Assembly: GCF_037101375.1 (NCBI RefSeq)
Contig: NZ_AP029019.1
Span: 1,922,001-1,986,000 of the forward strand
Direction: 5' to 3'
Source of the DNA: Acidovorax sp. DW039
GTDB lineage: Bacteria > Pseudomonadota > Gammaproteobacteria > Burkholderiales > Burkholderiaceae_C
DNA: 64,000 nt
In this document: piece after piece, positions 11,216 through 19,695 of the stretch
How the letters are laid out: every line of letters begins with the position of its first letter
How positions within the stretch are numbered: position 1 is the stretch's first letter
Notes under the pieces: generated by a model
What the model was told of the DNA's origin: nothing
The model's database searches: none
What the model saw: only the letters and a program-made list of their open reading frames with translations
Position numbers and translations under genes: made by a program

Positions 11216-12010
11216 ATGTACGCATTCACCTTTGAAGCGCCTTCTTCCACCGCTGCCGCCGCGCAGCTCATTGCCCAGGGCGGCAAGCTGCTGGCCGGTG
11301 GGCAAAGCCTGCTGCCTTCCATGCGCCTGCGCCTGGCCAACCCGGAGAAGATCGTTGATCTGAACAGTATCCCTGAGCTGGCTGGCATTCGCCGCGAGGG
11401 TAACGCCATCGTCATCGGCGCCATGACGCGCCACGCCGATGTGGCTGCCAGCAGCGAGGTGAAGGCCGCCATCCCGGCCCTGGCCGACTTGGCCGCTGGC
11501 ATTGGCGACCGGCAGGTGCGCGCACGCGGCACGCTGGGGGGCTCCGTGGCCAACAACGACCCCGCTGCCTGCTACCCCAGCGCGGTGCTGGGCCTGGGGG
11601 CCACGGTCATCACCAACCGGCGCGAGATTGCGGCGGACGACTTTTTCGTGGGCATGTACACCACGGCGCTGGATGAGGGCGAGATCATCACCGCCGTGCG
11701 CTTCCCCATCCCCAAGCGCGCCGCGTACATGAAGTTCAAGCAGCCTGCCTCGCGCTTCTCGCTGGTGGGGGTGTTTGTGGCGCAGTTCGATACGGGTGTG
11801 CGCGTGGCCGTGACGGGGGCTTCAAGCTGCGTGTTCCGCCACGCGGGGCTGGAGGCGGCGCTGTCGGGCAGCTTCACACCCCAGGCCGCCGCAGCGGTGG
11901 CGATTGACGCCAGTGACCTGAACGCTGACCTGCATGCCAGCGCGGCCTACCGGGCCAACCTCATCAGCGTGCAGACCCAGCGCGCGGTTGCGAAGATGAC
12001 GGGTGCCTGA
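11216..12010 (+). CDS. Molybdenum hydroxylase medium subunit, FAD-binding (CoxM-like)
   Basis: 264 aa. Two FAD-contacting motifs of the family are visible: AGGQSLLP (residues 27-34) and TLGGSVANNDPAACYP (106-121). It completes the heterotrimer by passing electrons from the iron-sulfur subunit to an external acceptor. The gene follows the large subunit after 12 bp with an AAGGAG RBS. Length is slightly shorter than many CoxM proteins (about 285 aa), owing to a short C-terminal domain. Confidence 0.92.
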   Translation: MYAFTFEAPSSTAAAAQLIAQGGKLLAGGQSLLPSMRLRLANPEKIVDLNSIPELAGIRREGNAIVIGAMTRHADVAASSEVKAAIPALADLAAGIGDRQVRARGTLGGSVANNDPAACYPSAVLGLGATVITNRREIAADDFFVGMYTTALDEGEIITAVRFPIPKRAAYMKFKQPASRFSLVGVFVAQFDTGVRVAVTGASSCVFRHAGLEAALSGSFTPQAAAAVAIDASDLNADLHASAAYRANLISVQTQRAVAKMTGA

Positions 12011-12122
12011 GACGGTGCGGCGCTCAGTCGTTGTTCAGGCAGCGGCGGGGCGCCCGTGCCGCGCTTGTGTCTGGCCGCCCCATCTGCATGCGGTGGGGTG
12101 ACAAGGTTTGAATCAAATGTGC

Positions 12123-12161
12123 CTCTAGCGCTTATCCATCAAGCGCAAGCAGCTATCAAAA
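12123..12161 (-). repeat. Comamonadaceae-type interspersed repeat, copy 2
   Basis: It reads CTCTAGCGCTTATCCATCAA then GCGCAAGCAGCTATCAAAAG, the reverse complement of copy 1. It occupies most of the gap between the FAD subunit gene and the MoxR gene and ends about 16 bp before the MoxR ATG, so it is transcribed within the operon leader of moxR. Confidence 0.8.
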
Positions 12162-12176
12162 GTGAAGCAATCAAGC

Positions 12177-13088
12177 ATGAATGCCTTGGCCTCTGTCGAT
12201 GCCCTGATGCAGGCGCTGCGGGACGAGGGCTACCTCGCAGACCGGCGGCTGGCCACCGCTGTGTTTCTTGCGCTGCAGTTGCAGCGGCCGCTGCTCCTGG
12301 AGGGGGAGCCGGGCGTGGGCAAGACGGCCCTGGCGCAGGCACTGGCCCGCGCGTTGCAGCGGGTGCTGATTCGCCTGCAGTGTTACGACGGCATGGAGCA
12401 GCGCGAGGCGCTGTACGAATGGAATTACGCCGCGCAGCTTTTGCACCTGCGTGCCGCTGAAGCCCAGGGCCGCGCTGCCGACATGGGCGCCGCAGAGCGA
12501 GAGGTGTACCAAGATCGCTACCTTATCCGCCGCCCGTTGCTGCAGGCACTGCAGGCGCCTGCGCCGGGCGCCGTGCTGCTGATCGACGAGGTGGACCGCG
12601 CCGATGAGCCGTTCGAAGCCTTTTTGCTGGAGTACCTGGGCGAGTACCAGGTCAGCATTCCCGAGATCGGCACCGTGCAGGCGGCTGTGACGCCCGTGAC
12701 CATCCTCACCAGCAACCGCACGCGCGACCTGCACGACGCGGTGAAGCGCCGCTGCCTGTACCACTGGCTGGACTACCCCGAGCGTGAGCGTGAGCTGGCC
12801 ATTGTCCGCGCCCAGGTGCCCGGTGCCAGCGATGCGCTGGCCCAGCAGGTAGCGCTGTTTGTGTCGCGCCTGCGCAGCCAGCCGTTTGCCGACGCCTTCC
12901 AGCGCGCCCCTGGCATTGCCGAGAGCGTGGAATGGGCCAAGGCCCTGGTGGCATTGGACACCTTGGTGGTGGACCCCGAGGTGGTGAGTGACACCGCGGG
13001 CATCTTGTTCAAGCAGCGCGAAGACGTGGCCGCGTTGACCGCCGCGCTGGCGTCTGAGTTGCTGCAGCCAGAGCCGGAGGCTTCATGA
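12177..13088 (+). CDS. MoxR-family AAA+ ATPase (CoxD-like)
   Basis: 303 aa from the ATG at 12177; a GTG at 12162 is a less likely start. Walker A GEPGVGKT (43-50), Walker B LLIDEVD (133-140) and the SNRTRDL sensor region identify a MoxR AAA+ ATPase. In cox clusters CoxD, with the VWA protein CoxE, helps assemble the sulfurated copper or molybdenum active site. By analogy this pair should mature the Mo subunit encoded just upstream. It overlaps the next gene by 4 bp (ATGA at 13085). Confidence 0.92.
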   Translation: MNALASVDALMQALRDEGYLADRRLATAVFLALQLQRPLLLEGEPGVGKTALAQALARALQRVLIRLQCYDGMEQREALYEWNYAAQLLHLRAAEAQGRAADMGAAEREVYQDRYLIRRPLLQALQAPAPGAVLLIDEVDRADEPFEAFLLEYLGEYQVSIPEIGTVQAAVTPVTILTSNRTRDLHDAVKRRCLYHWLDYPERERELAIVRAQVPGASDALAQQVALFVSRLRSQPFADAFQRAPGIAESVEWAKALVALDTLVVDPEVVSDTAGILFKQREDVAALTAALASELLQPEPEAS

Positions 13089-14356
13089 TTGGGGCAGGGG
13101 CCTCTCCTGCTGCTGCAGCCTCTACCGGTGGGGCGCGCACGACCGCCTCGCAACTGGGTGACGCGCGCAGCGGCAAGCTGGCGGACAACCTTACCGGCTT
13201 TGGCCGCGCCCTGCGCCGCTCGGGGGTGCCGGTCGATGCCGCCCGCATGGCGCTGGCCCAGCAAGCCTTGTTGCTGGTGGGCATGGCCCGGCAGGACATG
13301 GCGGCCGCGCTGGAGGCCGTGCTCATCAGCCGCGAGCAGGACCGTCAGGTGTTTCGCGAACTGTTTGCGGCGTACTTCCGCAACCCCGATGTGGCGCAGA
13401 AGCTGCTGGCGCAGATGCTGCCCACCGCCCCTGAAAAATCGAAAGGTACCCCCCGCCGCCAGCGTGTGGCCGATGCGCTGGCGCCTTTGCGCGCCGCACG
13501 GCAGCAGCACGCCAGCACGCAAGAGCAAAAGATCGAATTCGACGCCGCCATGACGGCGAGTGACCAGCAACGCCTGCGCCGGGCAGATTTCAACCAGCTC
13601 TCTGCCGGTGAATACCAGCTGGTGCAGCGCCTGGTGCGCGAGGTGGCCTTGCCCCTGCCGCGCTACGCATCACGCCGCACCTGCCCCGGCAACCGCGGCA
13701 GCCGCCCGCATTGGGCCGCCGCCATGCGCCGCGCTGCACGTACGGGCGGCGAGATGCTGGAGCTGCCACGCCTGGCGCGGCGCGACCAGCCCGTGCCCCT
13801 GCTGGTGCTGGTGGATGTGTCGGGATCGATGGAGCGCTATGCACGCCTGCTGCTCACGTTCCTGCACGCCGCCACGGCGCCGGGGCAGGGTGCTGCGCGG
13901 AGTGTCGGGCGGCGCGATGTGTTCGCGTTTGGCACGGGGCTTACCGACCTGACCCCTGCCTTCCGCCACGCCGATGGCGACGCCATGCTGGCCCATGCCA
14001 GTGCTGCCATCACCGACTTTGCAGGCGGCACCCGGTTGGGTGAGGCGTTGCACCAGCTGCGCCTGCAGCATGCGCGCCGTTTGGTGGGCCGACGCACGCT
14101 GGTGCTGCTCATCAGCGATGGGCTGGACACCGGAGAGCCCGCCGTGCTGCTGCAGGAACTGGGCTGGCTGCGCCGCCACTGCGGGCAGCTGCTGTGGCTC
14201 AACCCCCTGCTGCGCTACGAAGGCTACCGCCCCACTGCGCGTGGTGCGGAGGTGCTGCATCGCCATGCTCACGGCATGCTGGCGGTGCACAACCTGGAGA
14301 GCCTGCAGCAACTGGCGCACAGCATTGCGCAGGTGTTGCAGTCGCAGCGCCGTTAG
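13085..14356 (+). CDS. VWA-domain protein (CoxE-like)
   Basis: A 423-aa protein whose C-terminal half is a von Willebrand A domain. The metal-ion-dependent adhesion motif DxSxS reads DVSGS (near residue 243), followed by VFAFGT and LLISDGLDTGE further on. The N-terminal half is helical and Ala/Arg-rich, as in CoxE. MoxR-VWA pairs act as chaperone-like complexes on metalloenzymes. Its start overlaps the MoxR stop by 4 bp, which supports a working pair. Confidence 0.92.
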   Translation: MIGAGASPAAAASTGGARTTASQLGDARSGKLADNLTGFGRALRRSGVPVDAARMALAQQALLLVGMARQDMAAALEAVLISREQDRQVFRELFAAYFRNPDVAQKLLAQMLPTAPEKSKGTPRRQRVADALAPLRAARQQHASTQEQKIEFDAAMTASDQQRLRRADFNQLSAGEYQLVQRLVREVALPLPRYASRRTCPGNRGSRPHWAAAMRRAARTGGEMLELPRLARRDQPVPLLVLVDVSGSMERYARLLLTFLHAATAPGQGAARSVGRRDVFAFGTGLTDLTPAFRHADGDAMLAHASAAITDFAGGTRLGEALHQLRLQHARRLVGRRTLVLLISDGLDTGEPAVLLQELGWLRRHCGQLLWLNPLLRYEGYRPTARGAEVLHRHAHGMLAVHNLESLQQLAHSIAQVLQSQRR

Positions 14357-14447
14357 GTGGCTGCAACCGTCTGGCGAACTTTTGGCGAATGGCTCCCCAT
14401 CCAAGAGGCAGCGATTTTTGAACACTGACTGAACGAAGGACCCCACC

Positions 14448-15098
14448 ATGGAAATGCAAGCCAGCCGCACCCTGGCCGTGACCCAGCAGCAAGCCTGGGA
14501 TGCCTTGAATGACCCCGAGGTTCTCAAACTATGCATCCCCGGCTGCGACAAGGTGGAAGCCAGCGGCGAGAATCAGTACGCCGTGGCCATGGCTCTCAAG
14601 ATTGGGCCGGTGTCAGCCAAATTTGCGGGCAAGATCACCTTGGCCGACATCGTTGCTCCCGAGAGCTACACCATCGCATTTGATGGATCGGGTGGTGTGG
14701 CAGGTTTTGGCAAAGGCAATGCGAAAGTCTTGCTGGTGCCCGTGCCCGCCGCTGCGGGCCAGCCCGAGGGTTGCGAGTTGCAATACACCGTTCACGCCAC
14801 CGTGGGCGGCAAGATTGCCCAGTTGGGCCAGCGGTTGATTGACGGTGCCGCCAAGACCATGGCGGAAGATTTTTTCAAGCGATTTGACGACGAGATGCAG
14901 CGCCGCTACCCCCGGGATGCCGGAGATACAGAGATTCAGGACACCTCGGCACAAGATACCGTGATGTTTGATGCCCCCACCCAGCCTGATGTGCTGCCCG
15001 CTGCGGCTGAGCCCGAGGCATCCGGCGGCCTGCCCGTATGGGCTTGGGCTGCGCTGGGGGCTGTAGCCCTGGCGCTGCTGGCCTGGTGGATGAAATAG
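14448..15098 (+). CDS. CoxG-family SRPBCC protein with C-terminal membrane anchor
   Basis: 216 aa. Residues 1-150 match the CoxG/SRPBCC fold (MEMQASRTLAVTQQ, CIPGCDKVE, VGGKIAQLGQRLIDGAAK). A spacer then leads to a single hydrophobic helix (about 192-214) ending in WWMK, a tail anchor. CoxG recruits CO dehydrogenase to the cytoplasmic membrane, so the same role for this form II enzyme is plausible. A strong GAAGGA precedes the ATG. Confidence 0.9.
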   Translation: MEMQASRTLAVTQQQAWDALNDPEVLKLCIPGCDKVEASGENQYAVAMALKIGPVSAKFAGKITLADIVAPESYTIAFDGSGGVAGFGKGNAKVLLVPVPAAAGQPEGCELQYTVHATVGGKIAQLGQRLIDGAAKTMAEDFFKRFDDEMQRRYPRDAGDTEIQDTSAQDTVMFDAPTQPDVLPAAAEPEASGGLPVWAWAALGAVALALLAWWMK

Positions 15099-15120
15099 AC
15101 AAAGGAGCTGAGGTATCTCC

Positions 15121-16194
15121 ATGGAAAACCTGGATGTGATGGTGCTGCGCATCCTGCTGGCCTGGCGCAAGGCGGGCCAGCGTGCCTTGCTGGCTACGGT
15201 GGTGCGCACCTGGGGCTCATCGCCCCGGCCTGTGGGCTCCATCATGGCGTTGTGTGAGACGGGGGCTGTGGTGGGCTCGGTGTCAGGGGGGTGCATTGAG
15301 GACGATCTCATCGACCGCCATACCCGTGCCTATGCCGGGGCAGCGGGTGCTGACCGAGGCATGGGCCATGCCATCCCGAGTGGCCCCCCCGCGTTCGTGA
15401 AATATGGTGTGACGGCAGACGAGGCCCATCGCTTTGGCCTGCCCTGCGGTGGCACGCTGGAGCTGCTGCTGGAGTACGACCCTGACCCAGACTCGCTGGA
15501 GCAGCTCCTGGAACAATTGGCCCAGGGTCTATTGGTGCAACGCACCGTGCAACTGGCCGACGGTGCAGTGAGCCTTCAACCAGCTTCTTCACCGACCGAA
15601 TTGTGGGTGGATGCGCAGCGATTGACGAACACCTTTGGCCCTGAGTACCGCATGCTCCTGATTGGCGCAGGGCAACTGGCAGAGTATCTGGCCACCATGG
15701 CTTTGTTCAACGGCTTTGCCGTGACGGTGTGCGATCCGCGCGAGGAATATGTAGGCAGCTGGAACGTGCCTGGGGCCCGGCTGGTGAAAGAGATGCCGGA
15801 TGATGTGGTGACTGCTTTCAAGCCGGATCGACGCAGCTGCGTCGTAGCGCTGACGCATGACCCCAAACTGGATGACCTTGCCCTGCTCGAGGCGCTTCAG
15901 TCTGAAGCGTTTTACATCGGCGGTATCGGATCGCGACGCAATAACGAGGCCCGCCGCGCCCGCATGATGGAGCACTTTGACCAAACAGAGGAATCCCTTG
16001 CCCGCTTGCGGGGGCCCATCGGCATCTACATCGGCAGCAAGACTCCTCCAGAGATCGCTGTGAGCGTGATGGCGGAAATTCTTGCGGTCAAGAATGGTGT
16101 GACCTTGCCCCGCGACATGGCCGTGGCCGAGGCCAAGAATGTGCGCGAGGTGCTGCACAACGACCCGGGTGCGCTGGTCTGCGGTATCCGCTGA
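15121..16194 (+). CDS. XdhC/CoxI-family Mo-cofactor maturation protein
   Basis: 357 aa. The N-terminal XdhC_CoxI segment shows GSSPRPVGS and GSVSGGCIEDD. The C-terminal Rossmann-like XdhC_C domain shows LIGAGQLAEYLA, DPKLDDLALLEAL and YIGGIGSRRN. XdhC proteins bind Moco, promote its sulfuration and insert it into xanthine-oxidase-family enzymes. It is the last gene of the cluster, 22 bp after coxG. Together with modABC, the cluster supplies molybdate, cofactor handling and the apoenzyme. Confidence 0.92.
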   Translation: MENLDVMVLRILLAWRKAGQRALLATVVRTWGSSPRPVGSIMALCETGAVVGSVSGGCIEDDLIDRHTRAYAGAAGADRGMGHAIPSGPPAFVKYGVTADEAHRFGLPCGGTLELLLEYDPDPDSLEQLLEQLAQGLLVQRTVQLADGAVSLQPASSPTELWVDAQRLTNTFGPEYRMLLIGAGQLAEYLATMALFNGFAVTVCDPREEYVGSWNVPGARLVKEMPDDVVTAFKPDRRSCVVALTHDPKLDDLALLEALQSEAFYIGGIGSRRNNEARRARMMEHFDQTEESLARLRGPIGIYIGSKTPPEIAVSVMAEILAVKNGVTLPRDMAVAEAKNVREVLHNDPGALVCGIR

Positions 16195-16242
16195 AGCGGC
16201 GGGTTCGCTGGTGGTGCTGGCCGTTCTCTGAGCAGGTTCTTG

Positions 16243-16350
16243 GAGCGGCTCACACAACCCAGCGAAGCGGCCCTGGCCAGGCGTTCCGCCGCAGGCAGTA
16301 CATCAGGTACGACAAGACGGGACAACGACCCAGAGGGGGTGTTAGCCGTC
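16243..16350 (+). repeat. Terminal-inverted-repeat element A, degenerate copy
   Basis: About 108 bp matching the element at 57643-57754 along its length. Shared blocks include GAGCGGCTCACA at the left end, GGCCAGGCG and CGCAGGCAGTAC in the middle, and CGACAAGACG. Its right end (GTTAGCCGTC) has diverged from the perfect inverted repeat of the other copy. It fills the gap between the xdhC-like gene and the converging phosphatase gene, and encodes nothing convincing. Confidence 0.75.
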
Positions 16351-16356
16351 TTAGTC

Positions 16357-16878
16357 TTAGTGAGTGGTTTGCCTCAGGCGCACCTGTTCTTTGACATGCC
16401 GGAGAAGGCCTGAACAGGCGTCTTCCACCAGGTCCAGAACCTGCTCAAAACCCGCCGCACCTCCGTAGTACGGGTCAGGTACGACGGGGCTGTCGAACTG
16501 CAGGCAGAACTCCGTCAGGCGCCTGACTTTGGCTTCATGGCCCGGCAGGCACAGGTCTTGTGCCAGCGCAAGGTTGTCCCAGTCCATGGCCAGAATCAGG
16601 TCATGGCGCTCAAAGTCTTCGGCCAACATCTGCCTGGCACGCAGGTCAGCCAGGTCATAACCGCGCTGTGCGGCGTGGCGTTGAGAACGGCTGTCTGGCG
16701 GTTCGCCGGGGTGGTAGTTGTGTGTGCCAGCCGAGTCCACCACGACCCAGTGCTGCAAGCCTGCTTGCACCACCATGTGCCTGAAGACACCATGTGCCGT
16801 GGGGCTGCGGCAGATGTTGCCCATGCAGACAAACAGCACTCGAAAGGGTGACGCGGCCGTCAATGCAGTCTCGCTCAT
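16357..16878 (-). CDS. Low-molecular-weight protein tyrosine phosphatase
   Basis: 173 aa. The P-loop CMGNICRS (Cys18 to Arg24) is the LMW-PTP signature; the general-acid Asp sits in VPDPYYGG near residue 135, and DSAGT is also present. It dephosphorylates phosphotyrosine proteins or small phosphoesters. Its ATG overlaps the stop of the GST gene by 4 bp, so the two are translated together. No tyrosine kinase or capsule cluster is nearby. Confidence 0.93.
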   Translation of the reverse strand: MSETALTAASPFRVLFVCMGNICRSPTAHGVFRHMVVQAGLQHWVVVDSAGTHNYHPGEPPDSRSQRHAAQRGYDLADLRARQMLAEDFERHDLILAMDWDNLALAQDLCLPGHEAKVRRLTEFCLQFDSPVVPDPYYGGAAGFEQVLDLVEDACSGLLRHVKEQVRLRQTTH

Positions 16879-17564
16879 GACGTCATCACCACCGGGCCTC
16901 CTTTGGCAATGCCGCGCTGGTAAGCAGGGCGTGCCTGCATGCGCTCAAGGTAGGCCTGCAGGTGAGGGCGGGGTGTGCCTTTCCGGGCTCGAGAGAGGGC
17001 GGCTTCCACGGCAAAGCTCATCTGAAAATCTGCCATGGTGAGGTGCTGCCCGGCAAACCAGGTGTTCTGAGCGAGGTGCTGGTCCATGAACTCCAGCGCA
17101 GTATCCACATTGGGATCAATCAGCTTTTGCTGCACCGTGCCACACAGCGCCCGGGCGATGGGGCGCACAAAAAAAGGCATGGGCTGCTGGGGAATGCTCA
17201 TGAAGACCAGTTTCATCACCAGCCAGTTCATCAGAGAACCCTCGGCGTAGTGCATCCAGAACCGGCACTGGCGGTGTTCTTGCGTTCCGGCAGCGGGTTG
17301 CAGATGGGCCAGATCGCCACCAGCGTTCTGGCCGTAGGTTTCTACAAGGTACTCGATGATGGCCCCGGACTCTGCAATGACAGCGCCTGCATCTGTGATG
17401 ACGGGCGATTTGCCAAGCGGGTGGATCTTCTTGAGTTCAGGGGGAGCCAGTCGCGTAGCCTTGTCGCGCTGGTAAATCTTGAGTTCGTAGGGCAAGCCCA
17501 GTTCTTCGAGCAGCCAGAGGATGCGCTGTGAGCGCGACGTTTCGAGGTGGTGGACGGTGATCAT
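16875..17564 (-). CDS. Glutathione S-transferase
   Basis: 229 aa from the ATG at 17564; the open frame continues to 17879 but that extension is Arg/Gly-rich and not GST-like. The N-terminal thioredoxin-like domain contains ETSRSQRILWLLEEL and the glutathione-binding IAESGAIIEYL. The C-terminal helical domain includes LTMADFQMSFAVE (the N-capping box region). This is a cytosolic detoxification-type GST of unknown substrate, translationally coupled to the downstream tyrosine phosphatase gene. Confidence 0.9.
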   Translation of the reverse strand: MITVHHLETSRSQRILWLLEELGLPYELKIYQRDKATRLAPPELKKIHPLGKSPVITDAGAVIAESGAIIEYLVETYGQNAGGDLAHLQPAAGTQEHRQCRFWMHYAEGSLMNWLVMKLVFMSIPQQPMPFFVRPIARALCGTVQQKLIDPNVDTALEFMDQHLAQNTWFAGQHLTMADFQMSFAVEAALSRARKGTPRPHLQAYLERMQARPAYQRGIAKGGPVVMTS

Positions 17565-17641
17565 GGCGTGCAATTTGAACAGGTTGTGTCCTGCGTTGCA
17601 CGCCGTTTGCAAATTTTCCAGCCGGTGGGCTGGCAAGGCAT

Positions 17642-18391
17642 TCAGGTGGCGCCGTGTTGCAGCCGCACTCTCAGGTCTGCCCAGCCGCTTTGGCATTCGC
17701 TGCGAAGGTTTTGCTCGGCAGCGCCTTCCAGTGCCCGGGCCACCAGGCTGTCTTCTGGTCTGCCAATCGTCAGCAGAACCGTGGCCAAGCTGTGCGCGAG
17801 ACGGCGCAAAGCGGCCCAGTCTTCCGATGTAGCGGCGCGATCGCCTGTCTGTACGTCCGCACTGAACTGCCGCAAGCATGCTGAACGATAGGTTGTGAAC
17901 AGCTTTGTGTCGCCACCAAAGTGGGTGGTAATGGCCAATGCTTCAGCAGGGCTGTGGGTGGCGGCTGGGGGCGGGGGGCTTGGCTGGGCAACGGCCTGCG
18001 GGCTTTGCAGTGCCAGTGCGTCGGTCACGCAGCTTTCCAGTTCCTGTACCGCGATGGGCTTCGAAAGGGTTCGCCACAGGCTCAGCCCTTGCAATTGCTC
18101 TTTCACCGCAGGAGTCAGCCCGGCGCTGAATACGGCGATCAGGGTGTTCCGACGCAACTGTGGATCCGTGTGCAGACGTTGCACCAGCGATAAACCCGAT
18201 TCCCCCGGAAGCATCAGGTCGGTGATGACCAGCTTGACGTCATGCTCCTGCAACAACGTCACCGCCGCAGCGACCGAGGTGCATGTCAGCAACCGGATGG
18301 GCAGGATGTCCAGCGCCATCGATACGAAGCGGGTGATGGACGCATCGTCCTCCACCAGCAGGACGCAAGGGGGAAGGGCGGTCGGGTTCAT
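17642..18391 (-). CDS. Response regulator receiver fused to Hpt domain
   Basis: 249 aa. Receiver residues 8-122 have acidic residues E14/D15/D16, phospho-acceptor D58 (VITDLMLPG) and K111. A Pro-rich linker leads to a C-terminal histidine phosphotransfer domain with H200 in LAHSLATVLLTIG; the usual Lys four residues after the His region is Ala here, so the Hpt motif is slightly degenerate. Such REC-Hpt proteins shuttle phosphate within relays. The start overlaps the stop of the upstream HTH-REC gene by 4 bp. Confidence 0.88.
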   Translation of the reverse strand: MNPTALPPCVLLVEDDASITRFVSMALDILPIRLLTCTSVAAAVTLLQEHDVKLVITDLMLPGESGLSLVQRLHTDPQLRRNTLIAVFSAGLTPAVKEQLQGLSLWRTLSKPIAVQELESCVTDALALQSPQAVAQPSPPPPAATHSPAEALAITTHFGGDTKLFTTYRSACLRQFSADVQTGDRAATSEDWAALRRLAHSLATVLLTIGRPEDSLVARALEGAAEQNLRSECQSGWADLRVRLQHGAT

Positions 18392-19053
18392 GCCACTTTG
18401 GCAGGCAATGAGTCGGCCAACGCCGCTGGCAGCTCCGCCACCAGTTGAGGCTTGTGGATCACGGTGACGCCTTGCAGCGCGAAGGCGTAGGGTTCGCGCT
18501 GTGTTTCATCCAGAGATGTCACGACGATCAGGCGGCTGCGCGCGAACTGCGGGTGAGACCTCAACGTGGTGATAAGCGTGGCCCCATCAATGCCGGGCAG
18601 CAAGATGTCCACGATCAGGACATCCGGCTGAATCTGCCCATACATGGCCAAGCCTGTGATGCCATCGTTGGCAGTGTGCAGCACAGCCCCCGGGAAGTGC
18701 TGGTTGACCAGCAGGGTCACGAGGTTCTGGAAATGGATCGAATCCTCGATCAGCAGGATCTGGGCATGGTGACGAGCGCGGCTGTGGCTTCCACCTGCAT
18801 TGCCTTCCGATGGGTTGGAAGTGACGGCCACAGGGTTGCCGCCCTTGGCGCCACCCGTGCGGGCGTTGATCCATTGCTCCACCGAAGCACGGGAAATACG
18901 CCTGTGCCCACCGGGGGTCTTCCAGGCTTCCAGTTCGTTGCGATCCACCATCAGCTGAACAGACCGTACTGCCAATCCCAGCATGCTGGCAACTTCCAGC
19001 GTGGTGTAGTGATCCTGGACCAGCGACGGTGGAGGAGTTTTTTCAGATTTCAT
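18388..19053 (-). CDS. Excisionase/MerR-type HTH fused to a C-terminal receiver
   Basis: 221 aa with reversed order compared with common response regulators. An HTH_17/excisionase-like DNA-binding domain comes first (residues about 16-62; TLEVASMLGLAVRSVQLMVD and the wing TPGGHRRISRASV). A linker and then a receiver domain (about 97-215) follow, with E103/D104, D149 (LIVDILLPG) and K201. It is presumably a phospho-regulated DNA-binding protein. It is paired with the REC-Hpt gene and divergent from the REC/SBP/kinase genes. Confidence 0.88.
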   Translation of the reverse strand: MKSEKTPPPSLVQDHYTTLEVASMLGLAVRSVQLMVDRNELEAWKTPGGHRRISRASVEQWINARTGGAKGGNPVAVTSNPSEGNAGGSHSRARHHAQILLIEDSIHFQNLVTLLVNQHFPGAVLHTANDGITGLAMYGQIQPDVLIVDILLPGIDGATLITTLRSHPQFARSRLIVVTSLDETQREPYAFALQGVTVIHKPQLVAELPAALADSLPAKVA

Positions 19054-19203
19054 GAGTTACGCATTTTCCTCTTTTTTTATTGCATTGGAAGGGCTTGCAT
19101 TTGATACAAATGATTGATATGATTAACTCATTCCCAGCCTAAAGCAGGACTATAGTCCGCTCCGGTGTGGCGCTGGGTTGACTCACACTTCCAAGGGTAT
19201 GTC
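19054..19203. promoter_or_regulatory. Divergent AT-rich promoter region
   Basis: This 150-bp gap separates the HTH-REC gene (minus) from the REC gene (plus) and is clearly AT-richer than its surroundings (19060-19135). A TATAGT hexamer at 19151-19156 is a possible -10 for the plus-strand genes, although the -35 is poor. The repeated TTGATA/GATATGATTAA pattern is a plausible binding site for the HTH-REC protein. These are position-based inferences. Confidence 0.4.
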
Positions 19204-19575
19204 ATGAAAAAGATTCTGATTGTTGAAGACCACGCCGATATCCGGAAATTGCTGAAAATGACGCTGGAATTCGATGATTTCGAAATTCACGAAGCGTCCA
19301 CCGGTGACGCAGGTCTGGCTCTGTGTCGCGAAATCTGCCCTGACATTGTGCTGCTGGACATCATGATGCCCGGAACTTTGAACGGGTTGGAAGTGTGCCG
19401 CCAAATCAAGGCGGATCATGCCACCCGTTTTACCAAGGTCATTCTTCTCACCGCCCGGGTTCAGGCTGGCGACCGCGAGGCGGGCATGGCTGCCGGGGCA
19501 GACGATTACCTCATGAAGCCGTTCAGCACCTTGCAGGTGCTTGAAACCATCTACCGCATGGAGGCCGCAGTATGA
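19204..19575 (+). CDS. Single-domain response regulator (CheY-like)
   Basis: 122 aa from the ATG at 19204; the frame extends upstream to 19165. It is only a receiver: E8/D9, phospho-acceptor D52 (VLLDIMMPG), T83 in LLTAR and K105 in MKPFS are all present. It has no output domain, so it should act through protein contacts or as a phosphate sink or shuttle. Its stop overlaps the ATG of a 30-codon ORF (19572), which is followed by a periplasmic binding protein and a kinase, all on the same strand. Confidence 0.9.
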   Translation: MKKILIVEDHADIRKLLKMTLEFDDFEIHEASTGDAGLALCREICPDIVLLDIMMPGTLNGLEVCRQIKADHATRFTKVILLTARVQAGDREAGMAAGADDYLMKPFSTLQVLETIYRMEAAV

Positions 19576-19664
19576 CCTCGCTCATCATCGGCATTGCCGT
19601 GGCCACTTCCTCTCTCTGGCTGGCGCGTCGTGCCCGCCAGGCGCGTCATTCGCGGCTGGACTGA
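19572..19664 (+). CDS. Putative 30-aa single-pass membrane peptide
   Basis: An ATG overlapping the REC stop (ATGA) opens a 30-codon ORF: a hydrophobic stretch (LIIGIAVATSSLWLA) followed by an Arg-rich tail (RRARQARHSR), ending in TGA at 19664. This is the layout of a small inner-membrane protein with a cytoplasmic basic tail. Translational coupling by overlap favours expression, but its length gives little statistical support. Confidence 0.4.
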   Translation: MTSLIIGIAVATSSLWLARRARQARHSRLD

Positions 19665-19695
19665 ATCCTCCTTGTCACACCTCCCTGGGGGCATC

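Noticed and set aside
8255..11434. 1059-codon open frame on the minus strand
   Set aside because: It lies exactly opposite the molybdenum hydroxylase large subunit and is His/Gly/Arg-rich with no domain; a by-product of GC-rich codon use.
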